From Phaeospirillum tilakii (GTDB taxonomy: Bacteria; Pseudomonadota; Alphaproteobacteria; Rhodospirillales; Magnetospirillaceae), in contig NZ_JBHUIY010000013.1 of the NCBI RefSeq assembly GCF_042683125.1, positions 40,012 through 104,011 of the forward strand: a stretch of DNA of 64,000 nucleotides, read 5' to 3'. The notes beneath the pieces are model-generated. The model ran no database searches. It saw nothing but the letters and a program-made list of their open reading frames with translations, and had not been told where the DNA came from. Below, piece by piece: positions 36,974 through 45,345 of the stretch (within the stretch, counting starts at the first letter, position 1; each line of letters begins with the position of its first letter). The position numbers and the translations under genes are program-made.

Positions 36974-37909
36974 TCAGGCCCCGGTGGCGTCGGCCGCTGG
37001 CTCGCCGAGATGGGCGAGGAACCAGGCGCGCGCCGCCCCCGCCGCCTCGGCGAAACGGCGCTGGTAGGGGTCGAAATGGCCGCCCCGGATCAGACACAGC
37101 CGCTTCGGCTCGACCGCGTCGCGAAAGGCGGCGAGGGCGAGGTCGGTCGGGGTGACGGTGTCGGCGTCGGCCACCACCATCAGCAGCGGAGTCGGCCCGA
37201 TCCGCTCGATCCGCGCCGCCGGCTCGTACTCGCCGGCCAGCTCGACCGAGCGCAGGGTGACCGAGTTTTCCCACCGCCCGTCCGACAGCGCCGCCGCCGC
37301 GCCCCAGAACGCCACCGCCTCGGCGTCGGCATACAGGCCGGGCTCGCCGTTTTCCGGGATCACCCGCCGCCGCGCCGGGGCCTCGCCGCGCAGCCGGGCG
37401 GCGCGGTCGGCGGCGAAGGCGGCGCGCAGACCCGCCATCGCCCCGGGCGCCACCCGGCGGCGGAAGCTCTCGCCGCCGCTGATGGTCGGCACCTGGGCCA
37501 CCACGCAGCCGACCCGGCGGTCGATCGCCGCCAGGGCGAGGACGTGGCCGCCGCTGTAGCTGCTGCCCCACAGCCCGATCCTGGTGGGATCGATCCCATC
37601 CTGCATGCCGATCCAGGTGACCATGCCGCGCAGATCCTCGATCTGGCGGTGGGGGTCGATCTCGCCGCGCGGGCTGCCGCCGCTCTGGCCGAAATTGCGG
37701 TGGTCATAGGCCAGCACCGCGAAGCCGGCGGCGGCGAAGCAGGCGGCGAAGCGGTCGAGTCCCTGTTCCTTGACGCAGGCATAGCCGTGACTCATCACGA
37801 TCGCCGGGCGCGGGCCGGGCAGGGTGGGGCGGTACAGCCAGCCGGCAAGGCGGATTCCCTCGATCTCGGCGGTGATGTCGGCGCGGGTGAAGGGGATGGG
37901 ATCGGTCAT
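36974..37909 (-). CDS. Alpha/beta-fold hydrolase
   Basis: 311 residues from ATG 37909 (MTDPIPFTRADI); the open frame upstream passes through a dispersed repeat and is not coding. Seen: AGWLYRPTLPGPRPAIVMSHGYACVKEQGLDRFA (oxyanion region HGYA), LAYDHRNFGQSGG, the nucleophile elbow GSSYSGGH (Ser about residue 132), the acid VVADADTV and the catalytic His GGHFDPY. These belong to the DLH/X-Pro-peptidase-like hydrolases. The substrate is unknown; no signal peptide. Confidence 0.9.
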   Translation of the reverse strand: MTDPIPFTRADITAEIEGIRLAGWLYRPTLPGPRPAIVMSHGYACVKEQGLDRFAACFAAAGFAVLAYDHRNFGQSGGSPRGEIDPHRQIEDLRGMVTWIGMQDGIDPTRIGLWGSSYSGGHVLALAAIDRRVGCVVAQVPTISGGESFRRRVAPGAMAGLRAAFAADRAARLRGEAPARRRVIPENGEPGLYADAEAVAFWGAAAALSDGRWENSVTLRSVELAGEYEPAARIERIGPTPLLMVVADADTVTPTDLALAAFRDAVEPKRLCLIRGGHFDPYQRRFAEAAGAARAWFLAHLGEPAADATGA

Positions 37910-38022
37910 CGGGGCAAGCTCCGGTGGGGAAGGGATCGGCCGAGGATAGGCCGCGCCGCCGGCCGTTTCGCCGCCGGTTCGGACAGAATCGGCGGCGAAA
38001 CGGACAGAATGGGGCAGGGGGG

Positions 38023-38080
38023 CCGAAAGGCTCCGCCTCTCGGCGCTCTCCGCGAAGGGCCGGGGGCCCTTCGAACCCAT
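38023..38080 (-). repeat. Dispersed two-hairpin repeat, GAGAG subtype
   Basis: CCGAAAGGCTCCGCCTCTCGG then CGCTCTCCGCG and GAAGGGCC-GG-GGGCCCTTC, reverse orientation to 38771-38832. It lies between the divergent hydrolase and protease genes. Confidence 0.8.
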
Positions 38081-38115
38081 TGGACATGCGCGGCGGCGGA
38101 TGATGGAGTCGGGCG

Positions 38116-38766
38116 ATGATCTCGCGTCTGGCCGTCATCGTTCCGGTCCTGCTGTTGGCCGCTCCGGCGTGGGGGCAGGCGTTCAGCGCCTATGTGGTCG
38201 GGGTCGGTCCCGGCGCCGCCGCCGATCCGGCGACCCGGGCCAACGGTTCGGGGGTCTATCTCGGCGACGGGCGGGTGCTGACCGCCGCCCATGTGCTGGG
38301 GCGCGGCCCGGCCGGGCGGCCGGTGACGGTGCTGGTGGCGGGCGTGCGGCTGCCGGCGGTGATCCGGCGCGAGGGCGACCTGGACGGGATCGACGCCAGC
38401 CTGATCAGCCTCGATCCTGCCGCCCTGCCGCCGGAGCGGCGGGCGCTGCCGCCGCTGGCGCTGTGCCCGCGCCTGCCGCCGGTGGGGACGCTGGTGGCGG
38501 TGGCGACGCCGACGCGGCGCTTTTCCCCCCGGCTGCTGCCCGCCACCCTGCTGCCCGAGCCGCTGGCCAGCCGGATGCCGACCCTGGTCGAGGAGGTTGA
38601 CGCCAATTCCGGCTCGCCGGTGTTCGATCCGGTCGCCTTCTGCCTGCTCGGGCTGATCACCCGGCGGATCGAGGGCACAATGTCGGCCCCCGGCGCGGCC
38701 GGCGAACGCCGCGGCCTCGCCCGCGCCTTCGTCGCCGCCGACCGGCTGGCCGAGATCCTCCGCTGA
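38116..38766 (+). CDS. Secreted trypsin-like serine protease
   Basis: 216 residues. Signal peptide MISRLAVIVPVLLLAAPAWGQA. Catalytic triad candidates: His in GRVLTAAHVLG (about residue 60), Asp in DGIDASLISLD (about 96), Ser in VDANSGSPVFD (about 160), where GNSGGP is replaced by ANSGSP. Two Cys (ALCPRL and AFCLLG) could form a disulfide. Periplasmic or secreted, chymotrypsin fold; smaller than DegP and lacking a PDZ domain. GGAG precedes ATG 38116. Confidence 0.82.
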   Translation: MISRLAVIVPVLLLAAPAWGQAFSAYVVGVGPGAAADPATRANGSGVYLGDGRVLTAAHVLGRGPAGRPVTVLVAGVRLPAVIRREGDLDGIDASLISLDPAALPPERRALPPLALCPRLPPVGTLVAVATPTRRFSPRLLPATLLPEPLASRMPTLVEEVDANSGSPVFDPVAFCLLGLITRRIEGTMSAPGAAGERRGLARAFVAADRLAEILR

Positions 38767-38770
38767 CCCC

Positions 38771-38832
38771 CATGGGTTCGAAGGGCCCGTGGCCCTTCGC
38801 GGAGAGCGCCGAGAGGCGGAGCCTTTCGGCTA
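38771..38832 (+). repeat. Dispersed two-hairpin repeat, GAGAG subtype
   Basis: GAAGGGCCC-GT-GGCCCTTC, CGCGGAGAGCG, CCGAGAGGCGGAGCCTTTCGG. It overlaps the AraC stop codon and separates convergent genes. Confidence 0.8.
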
Positions 38833-39648
38833 GCCCCGTCGCGGCGGCTGCCCGGTGGCGCGGCGGACCATCGCGGCGAAGGCCCCTGGATTGCCATAAC
38901 CGAGATCGAGCGCGACACTGGTGACCGCCTCGCCGGCGGCAAGGCGGGGCAGCGCCAGCAACAGCCGGGCCTGGCGCCGCCATAGATCGAAGCTCATCCC
39001 GGTTTCGGCGCGGAACAGCCGGGCCAGGGTGCGGGCCGAGGCGCCGACCTGTTCCCCCCAGGCGGCGAGGCCGCGCCGGTCGGCCGGGTCGGCCAGGATC
39101 GCCGCGCACAGCCGGGCCAGCCTTGGGTCGTGCCCGGTCGGCAGCGACCAGGGCGTCGCTGCGCTCCAGTCGAGTTCCCAGCCGATCAGGTCGAGGATGC
39201 GGCGGTCGCGCTCGTCCGGCGGCGGGTCCTCGGCGATCGCCGCCGCGCGGTCGAGCAGGGCGCCCAGCAGGGCCGACACCCGCACCGAGGCCGGCTCATC
39301 CGGGGCGGCGGCGGGCAGGGCATCGGGATGGAAATAAACGCTGCGCAGCTCCACCGCTCCCCGTGCCCGCAGCCGGTGTTCGATCCCGGGCGGCACCCAC
39401 AGCGCCTGTCCGGGCGGGATCAGCCAGATCCGGTCGCGGGTGGCCAGCTCCATCACCCCGCTGGCGGCGTGGATCAACTGGCCGCGCGGATGGCGATGCG
39501 GCGGCAGGCGATGGCCGTCGGGATAATGCCGGGCCAGCGCCCGCACCGGCCCGCCGTCGAGCCGGCCCTGGGGCGGATCGACCGGGCCATCATCGCCTGA
39601 TTTGGGTGTCGAAGGACGGTCTAAACCTGTTTTTGAGGGGTTCTGCAT
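38830..39648 (-). CDS. AraC-family transcriptional regulator with cupin N-domain
   Basis: 272 residues. Cupin-like sensor about 35-130 (PDGHRLPPHRHPRGQLIHAASGVMELAT, metal-type His cluster) and the AraC helix-turn-helix pair about 180-270 (GLAAWGEQVGASARTLARLFRAETGMSF, and VTSVALDLGYGNPGAFAAMVRRATGQPP, the family signature). The N-terminal 34 residues look disordered. The effector is unknown. Start ATG 39648 lies 73 bases from the divergent M4 protease, whose promoter area is AT-rich, so regulation of that gene is possible. Confidence 0.92.
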   Translation of the reverse strand: MQNPSKTGLDRPSTPKSGDDGPVDPPQGRLDGGPVRALARHYPDGHRLPPHRHPRGQLIHAASGVMELATRDRIWLIPPGQALWVPPGIEHRLRARGAVELRSVYFHPDALPAAAPDEPASVRVSALLGALLDRAAAIAEDPPPDERDRRILDLIGWELDWSAATPWSLPTGHDPRLARLCAAILADPADRRGLAAWGEQVGASARTLARLFRAETGMSFDLWRRQARLLLALPRLAAGEAVTSVALDLGYGNPGAFAAMVRRATGQPPRRG

Positions 39649-39721
39649 CTGCCGGAGTTGAGTTATGGTTACTTGTTCGATAATTTTAACAATTATTAGG
39701 CGAAACTAATTTTTCAGGACG

Positions 39722-40776
39722 ATGACAATGACGTTGTGCCAACGGGCCGTAATCCCCAATTTCCTGCTTGAGCGGTTGAGACAGTCGCAGGATCAGGAGA
39801 TTGCCGAGGCGGCCGATCACACCATCGATTTGAACACCCAATTTGCCCAGGCGAGAAATGCCGCCTTGCGTCAGTCGGGCTTACCCACCCGGGCGCGTAC
39901 CGGCTTGCGGCGGGTGATCCGGGATTGCGAGCAGACCAACGATCTCAACAGCCGGACGGTTAAATCGGAAGGGGATCCCGACAACGCGGATCCGTCCGTG
40001 GAGAACGCCTACCGTAATACCGGGCTGACCTGGAGATTTTTCAAGGAAGTTTTTGGGCGGGAATCGGTCGATAACCTGGGGATGACGCTGGCCTCGTCGG
40101 TTCATTACGGCAGACAATATGAAAACGCGTTCTGGAATGGCAATCAGATGGTTTTTGGCGATGGCGACGGCGGTAAGTTTTTTTTGATTTCTCCGGTGTT
40201 TTGGATGTCGTCGCGCACGAAATGAGCCACGGGATTACGCAGTTTTCCTCTCGTCTTGACTATCACGGTCAGACCGGGGCGCTGAACGAATCTTTTTCCG
40301 ATGTGTTTGGCATCATGACGAAACAATGGGCGCGTCAAGAGGTCGGTGAGGCGGCCAACTGGTTGTTCGGCGACGAATTGCTGGTACCGGTCCCCACGCG
40401 GCGTGCCTTGCGCGACCTGCGCGCGCCGGGGACGGCATTCAAGGGCGATCCGGATCTGGGCGACGATCCTCAGCCGGCTCACATGAGAGATTACAAAAAG
40501 ACCGAGGATGATGACGGTGGGGTCCATATCAATTCCGGGATTCCCAACCGGGCTTTCTATCTGGCGTGCGTGAATCTGGGCGGTCCGAGTTGGGAAAAGG
40601 CGGGGCAGATATGGTACCGGGCTCTGACCCGGCCGTTGCCCGCCAGTGCTGATTTTCTTAAGTGTGCGGAGGTCACAATCTCGGTGGCGGGGGAGGTTTA
40701 CGATGACGCCGCGGCCCAGGCGGTTGCGGCGGCGTGGAATGAGGTTGGAGTGGTGGTTTCTGGAGGCTCGTCATGA
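39722..40776 (+). pseudogene. Protealysin-like M4 metalloprotease, frame disrupted at a T8 tract
   Basis: The reading frame from ATG 39722 gives MTMTLCQRAVIPNFLLERLRQ, matching the propeptide region of protealysin-type thermolysins (IPPYLLERI). It continues to GDGDGGKF, then enters TTTTTTTT (40178-40185) and reads into a nonsense tail (LISPVFWMSSRTK) ending at 40225. Removing two T or adding one T restores K-F-F-D-F-S-G-V-L-DVVAHEMSHGITQ, with the zinc motif HEMSH (about 40217), the third ligand in NESFSD and the active-site HINSGIPN intact. The downstream frame runs to 40776. Repaired protein about 350 residues, as expected. So either a slipped, slippage-decoded or recently broken gene. The emfourin gene overlaps its stop (ATGA). 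Confidence 0.85.
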
Positions 40777-41027
40777 AAGTTGTCATCGAACGGCAAGGTG
40801 GCGTGGCAGGCATTCGTCGCCGGCGTGAACGCGACGATGCCGACCTGACCGAAGCTCAGCGTGCCGCGCTCGAACGGATTGTGACCGCCGCCCCCACCTC
40901 GGTGACCGGTGGCGCGCCGGATCGCTTTGTTTATAAGATCGAGGTGATCCATGGTGATGGATCCCCACAGGTGATGCGGGTGCCCGAGTCGGCAATGCCG
41001 GAAGAGCTCAAGCTCATCACGGGATGA
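40773..41027 (+). CDS. Emfourin-like M4 protease inhibitor
   Basis: 84 residues: MKVVIERQGGVAGIRRRRERDDADLTEAQRAALERIV, then PTSVTGGAPDRFVYKIEVIHGDG and a C-terminal RVPESAMPEELKLI. This resembles emfourin (M4in), the slow-tight inhibitor encoded beside protealysin. Its position, ATGA-overlapping the M4 gene, supports that. It would neutralise the protease in the cytosol before export or in the target compartment. Intact although the protease frame is disrupted. Confidence 0.78.
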   Translation: MKVVIERQGGVAGIRRRRERDDADLTEAQRAALERIVTAAPTSVTGGAPDRFVYKIEVIHGDGSPQVMRVPESAMPEELKLITG

Positions 41028-41098
41028 TCGATGGGGTCAGCCCCTGTGGCGCGGCGGCTGCGATGGATTTCCGGCTGGGTTGAGGTTACAACCCGGCG

Positions 41099-42178
41099 AT
41101 GCCTTCCGTCGTTTTCTTCCGTGCGCCGCTGTGGTCGCGCTGGGCCGGCCTGCTGGCCCTGTCGCTGCTGCTGACCGTCCTGATCGAGGCCCTGCGCCTG
41201 CCGGCCGGGCGGATGCTGGGGCCGATGCTGGCCGGCATCCTGTTCGCCCTGGCCGGTGCCGGCCTCGGCGTCGGCCGCTGGCCGTTCCTGGTCGCCCAGG
41301 CGGTGGTCGGCACCATGATCGGCGCCGGGATCGATCCCGCCATCGGCCGCGACCTGCTCGCCCACGGTCCGCTGTTCGCGGCCCTGATCCTTGGGGTGAT
41401 CGCGGTCAGCGCCGGGCTGGGCTGGCTGCTGGCGCGCTGGCGGGTGCTGCCCGGCACCGTCGCGGTGTGGGGCTCCTCGCCCGGCGCCGCCGCCGCGATG
41501 ACCCTGATGGCCGGCGCCTGCGGTGCCGATGCCCGCCTCGTCGCCTTCATGCAATATTGGCGGGTGGTGCTGGTGGTGCTGACCGCCACCCTGCTCGGCT
41601 GGAGCGCCGGCGGCACCCTGCCGCCCCCGGTGGCCGAGGATTGGCTGGCCCGGCCCGGCCCCGCCTTCGGCCTGACCCTCGCCCTGATTGGCGCCGGCCT
41701 GCTGTGCGGGCGCTGGCGCGGCCTGCCGGCCGGGGCGATGCTGGTGCCGCTGGCCCTGGCCGCCCTGCTGCGCGATGGCTTCGGCCTGCGCCCCGAGCTG
41801 CCGCCGCTGCTGCTGACCCTGTCCTACGCCCTGATCGGCTGGCGGATCGGGCTCGGCTTCACCCGCGCCACCCTTGGCCATGTCGCCCGCGCCTTGCCGC
41901 GCGTCACCGCCGCGATCCTGCTCCAGATCGCCCTGTGCGCCGGGCTTGGCCTGCTGCTGTCGGGGCTGATCGGGGTCGATCCGCTGACCGCGCTGCTAGC
42001 CACCAGCCCGGGCGGGGCGGATTCGATCGCGATCATCGCCTCGACCCTGCCGGTCGATCTGTCGTTCGTGATGGCGTTGCAGACCCTGCGGCTGATCGTG
42101 GTGATCCTGGTCAGCCCCCGGCTGGCCCGGCTGATCGCCGGCCGGTTCGACCGTCCCGTGCCGCCGGAGCGGCCCTGA
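41099..42178 (+). CDS. AbrB-family membrane transporter
   Basis: 359 residues with about ten membrane segments, two-fold repeated: LPAGRMLGPMLAGILFALAG with AQAVVGTMIGAGI, and later LPAGAMLVPLALAALLRDGF with SYALIGWRIGLGFT. The conserved LLATSPGGADSIAIIASTLPVDLSFVMALQTLRL at the end is typical. AbrB (PF05145) proteins are putative exporters once misnamed ammonia monooxygenase; the substrate is not established. The first ATG 41099 starts just after an untranslated stretch; no clear operon partner. Confidence 0.88.
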   Translation: MPSVVFFRAPLWSRWAGLLALSLLLTVLIEALRLPAGRMLGPMLAGILFALAGAGLGVGRWPFLVAQAVVGTMIGAGIDPAIGRDLLAHGPLFAALILGVIAVSAGLGWLLARWRVLPGTVAVWGSSPGAAAAMTLMAGACGADARLVAFMQYWRVVLVVLTATLLGWSAGGTLPPPVAEDWLARPGPAFGLTLALIGAGLLCGRWRGLPAGAMLVPLALAALLRDGFGLRPELPPLLLTLSYALIGWRIGLGFTRATLGHVARALPRVTAAILLQIALCAGLGLLLSGLIGVDPLTALLATSPGGADSIAIIASTLPVDLSFVMALQTLRLIVVILVSPRLARLIAGRFDRPVPPERP

Positions 42179-42411
42179 TCGCCCCGGCGTTAAGGCGGCA
42201 TTGACCAATCGGGGGTCAAGATCGGCGTTCGTCTCCTGGGAGCAAGCCCGTCCCCGATGCCCCGTCGCCCGCCCCGCTCCGCCCGCGCCGACGCCGCCCC
42301 CCGACGAAGCCGCTTGCGTTACGCCACAGATCCGGCTTGTCTTTTCTGGCATGATCGCGTTCCGTCTCCGGGCGGAGCCGCACCGTTCACCATCTCGGGC
42401 CGTCAAACACC

Positions 42412-44010
42412 ATGAGTCAGCCTTCCGCCGCCGCCCCTTCCGCAGCCCTGCCGCCGTCGGCGCAGGCGATGAACCGGCGTATCGCCCAGTTGCTCAGCCG
42501 GTTCGGCCTCGATGGTGCCAAGGTGCTGGCCGACGCCGCCACCAACCGGATGGCCGCCAGCGAGCTGCTGACCAATCCGGCGCTGGTCAACCCCAAGGGG
42601 CTGATCCTGCTGCACGGCATCGGCACGATGGACGCGATGCTGGAACTGGCCACCAACGGCAAGCCGGCGATCCCGCTGCCGAAGGATTCCAAGGTCGGGC
42701 TCCAGGCGATCGTGCTGTTCCTGCGCCTCAACCACACCCCGGAATTCAGCTGGCGCGACAACGACACCCCCTCGGCCTGGTCGACCCGGATCATCGACGC
42801 CCTGTTCGGCGCGCTGGCGACCAAGAAGGTGTTCGGCCCGAGCGACTTCCTCGCCCTCGACCGCCTCAGCACCAATCCGCTGTGGCAGGGGCTGTTCGCC
42901 TACGCGCTCGACCTGTTCCTCAGCGCGATCGCCGATCCCAACCGGGTCGCCAGCCTCGACCGCGCCACCTCGCAGGCGGCGGTGCAGGCCTTCCGCACCT
43001 CGGCCGCCGCCCGCCAAGCCCGCCTGCCCAAGATCAAGTACGGCAACCCGCTCGCCAGCTTCAAGGACATCGCCGAATACGCCATCGGCGAATATCTCGG
43101 CGGGCTCGACGTCAACGACGCGCTGGCCCGCACCCTGGTCCAGGCCCAGCTCGGCCTCGGCGACGATTCCGGCAAGGAAAAGTTCGAATCGTTCCTCAAG
43201 AACAACCGCATCATGCCGGAAACCTTCCCCACCACCGTCCAGGTGCTGTACGAGAAGGTCAATGCCGAGGTCCGCTTCACCGAAAGCGAGGGCGAGGTCG
43301 CGGCGGTGTGCTGGGCCTATGCCGTCGAGATGAAGCAGACCCAGGTGATGGAAAAGCTGTTCGCCAGCTTCGCCGACGGGGTGTTCCCGGTCGCCGCCAA
43401 ATGCCGGCGCTATTTCTCGTTCGGCGGCATCGCCCCCAAGGACGGGGCGATGGTGATCTCGCGCTGGGCCGCCCGCTCCCAGCTGCTGGCCGAGATGCGC
43501 AAGGGCGGCCTGTCCAAGCAGGTGGCCGACCTGATCCCGATGTTGTCGCAGGAGGAACGCCGCGCGTTGCTGGCCTTCCGTGACGGCCGCACCGAAAGCC
43601 GCTCGCTCAGCACCCAGGACGTCGAACGCTACGTCCGCGCCCGCTGCAAGATGCTGACCCTGTCGGCCCAGCAGGCCAAGATCGGCCGGGTCGAACGCCT
43701 GCTCGCCTCCCAGGTCAACGGCGCCGAGCAATTCATCCTGCGGCCGGGCCAGGCGATCCTTCAGGACATGACCTACGGCGTCGATGTGTTCTTCCGCGCG
43801 CTCCGTACCGTGATCGAGGATATCTGCGAAGGCACCGGCGCCATGCTGCGCGAGCAGATGAAGGTGCTGCACGAGTTCGAACGCCGCTATGGGCCGCTCT
43901 CGACCGTCTCGCTGCTGGTGCCGATGCCGCCCAAGGGCAAGCCGGAACAATGGATCCAGGACGCCCGCTCGGCGCTGGCCAAGGTCGATAACAGCTATTT
44001 CGAACGCTGA
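42412..44010 (+). CDS. Hypothetical protein, 532 residues
   Basis: Not recognised. A soluble, mainly helical protein with no signal peptide or membrane segment. An N-terminal Ala/Pro linker (residues 1-20) precedes a region rich in helices (MNRRIAQLLSRFGLDGAKVLADAATNRMAASELL). Later parts have VCWAYAVEMKQTQVMEKLFASFADGVFPV, ISRWAARSQLLAEMRKGGLSKQVADLIPMLSQEERRALLAF and a C-terminal MLREQMKVLHEFERRYGPLS. No catalytic motif is visible. Codon use is like the genome, and the length is well supported. It is followed by a dispersed repeat and a convergent toxin-like gene. Confidence 0.75.
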   Translation: MSQPSAAAPSAALPPSAQAMNRRIAQLLSRFGLDGAKVLADAATNRMAASELLTNPALVNPKGLILLHGIGTMDAMLELATNGKPAIPLPKDSKVGLQAIVLFLRLNHTPEFSWRDNDTPSAWSTRIIDALFGALATKKVFGPSDFLALDRLSTNPLWQGLFAYALDLFLSAIADPNRVASLDRATSQAAVQAFRTSAAARQARLPKIKYGNPLASFKDIAEYAIGEYLGGLDVNDALARTLVQAQLGLGDDSGKEKFESFLKNNRIMPETFPTTVQVLYEKVNAEVRFTESEGEVAAVCWAYAVEMKQTQVMEKLFASFADGVFPVAAKCRRYFSFGGIAPKDGAMVISRWAARSQLLAEMRKGGLSKQVADLIPMLSQEERRALLAFRDGRTESRSLSTQDVERYVRARCKMLTLSAQQAKIGRVERLLASQVNGAEQFILRPGQAILQDMTYGVDVFFRALRTVIEDICEGTGAMLREQMKVLHEFERRYGPLSTVSLLVPMPPKGKPEQWIQDARSALAKVDNSYFER

Positions 44011-44029
44011 GCCGGCGGGGGGAGGCGTC

Positions 44030-44088
44030 GGGCTGCCGCCCGAACCCGCCTGGGGCTGGCGCCCCAGACCCCCCCCTTTTTTTGAAAG
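44030..44088 (-). repeat. Dispersed two-hairpin repeat, variant copy
   Basis: CGGGCTGCCGCCCG, then CCTGGGGC-TG-GCGCCCCAG and a CCCCCCCTTTTTTT tail. Similar in both stems to 282-337. Between convergent genes. Confidence 0.65.
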
Positions 44089-44101
44089 CACAAGGGGGCG
44101 G

Positions 44102-45124
44102 TCATAGTGAGGTGTCGTCGTCCCACGTCTGGCCCCACGTCTCCCCATTGTACTTATGCGGTGTATCCCGGAACAGCTTTGCTTTGTTCCTGAAATAGGT
44201 TTCGTAAGTATTTCCGTCCTCTGCGAGGTCGTCGCCGAATCGGCGATAGCAGGGCTCTCCGTCGATGAAGTAGGCTCCCTTCCATACTTGACGGACATCG
44301 TGAAGATAATTCTTGGAGGAGAGGTCTGATCCTTTAAAGGAAATGGTGAAGACCGCGTTTTTGTATTTCCAGTCCACAACGCGGACCGCAAAGGCCCTGG
44401 TCGGCCAGGCATCCACCACGACGGCGCTGTCCGATATTCGCAAAGCCTGGGCGTCCAGTCCCGGATCGGCCAGGATCACGGCCGCATGGAAGCTATCCGC
44501 GGATACCTGCAACGACAGTCGATAGATTTCCGTGTCCGGCGTGACGGTTTCCTTGAGATGAAAGAAGGCCACCGAGGCGAAATCGTCGCAAACGCCGGCG
44601 CGGAACTTCCGGGCGGCGATCGCCCGGGCCGCCGCGTCGTTGATCTCGGTGATCTTCGCGACCGGCTGCGCCTCGGGGGGCTTGAGACCCGGGTGTTGCA
44701 GGGCCTGCTGATCAATAAAGGAGTTGCCGATTTTTGATCGGATGATCCTGGCATAAGTGGTGGCTTCGGTGGCGGCAAGATAGCTCATGCCGTTGGAGGC
44801 CTGAACCTGGGCGGGAATATTGGCTGCGCCGTAGGACAGTTTGCCCCTAGTATAAATGATCGACTGGTTGGCGATAATTAGTCGTTTCCCGACCTGGGAG
44901 GGGATTGGGCCAAGGCTATTTTGATATTCCTCCGCCGTCGTTGCTTTTTTCACCATGCGCTGGAGCGGACGAGGGGCAGGTCCGGGCGGCGCGTGGCTGG
45001 CCGGTGGCCTCGGGACCGGGCCGAATCTGGTCGGCGGCGGGAGATGAACGGCAGGCCCGCGCGGGGCCGTCACTTTCTGGATCTGGCCGACGGGACCGTA
45101 TTTGGTCGGCGGGGGTGGCGGCAT
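44102..45124 (-). CDS. Candidate transglutaminase-like toxin/effector with PPPTRFGP N-terminus
   Basis: 340 residues. The N-terminal 60 residues repeat MPPPPPTKYGPVGQIQ and LPPPTRFGPVP, Pro-rich motifs I associate with exported cargo of contractile-injection or other secretion systems; this is recollection, not demonstrated. The body has a Cys-His-Asp arrangement: C in RAGVCDDFASVAFFHL (about 178), H in DSFHAAVILADPG (about 212), D in AVVVDAWPTRAF (about 237), as in transglutaminase-like cysteine proteases and deamidases. No signal peptide. AGGAGGCCGC precedes ATG 45124. G+C is below the flanks. No immunity gene is evident; none of the adjacent genes is an obvious partner. Confidence 0.6.
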   Translation of the reverse strand: MPPPPPTKYGPVGQIQKVTAPRGPAVHLPPPTRFGPVPRPPASHAPPGPAPRPLQRMVKKATTAEEYQNSLGPIPSQVGKRLIIANQSIIYTRGKLSYGAANIPAQVQASNGMSYLAATEATTYARIIRSKIGNSFIDQQALQHPGLKPPEAQPVAKITEINDAAARAIAARKFRAGVCDDFASVAFFHLKETVTPDTEIYRLSLQVSADSFHAAVILADPGLDAQALRISDSAVVVDAWPTRAFAVRVVDWKYKNAVFTISFKGSDLSSKNYLHDVRQVWKGAYFIDGEPCYRRFGDDLAEDGNTYETYFRNKAKLFRDTPHKYNGETWGQTWDDDTSL

Positions 45125-45345
45125 GGCGCGGCCTCCTGCTCCAGGCGGCGCGATCGTTTCTTCAGCGATTGCGCCGCAACCAAAAAGATTTAACTCATCC
45201 TATCACGTGCGCAAAGGGCGCGTCGCTGAAATTCCTCCGGGCGGGGGGACCCAGCGCCGCTGGGCCGTCGCGCCCTCCTGACCGGCCCATCTGGGCCGCG
45301 CCAAGTCGCGATGAGGGTCTCTCACCGCGGCTTGGGATCTGGGGG

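Noticed and set aside
39722..40225. The N-terminal protease frame as a complete short gene
   Set aside because: It ends in a nonsense tail right after a T8 tract, while the downstream frame carries the rest of the M4 domain.
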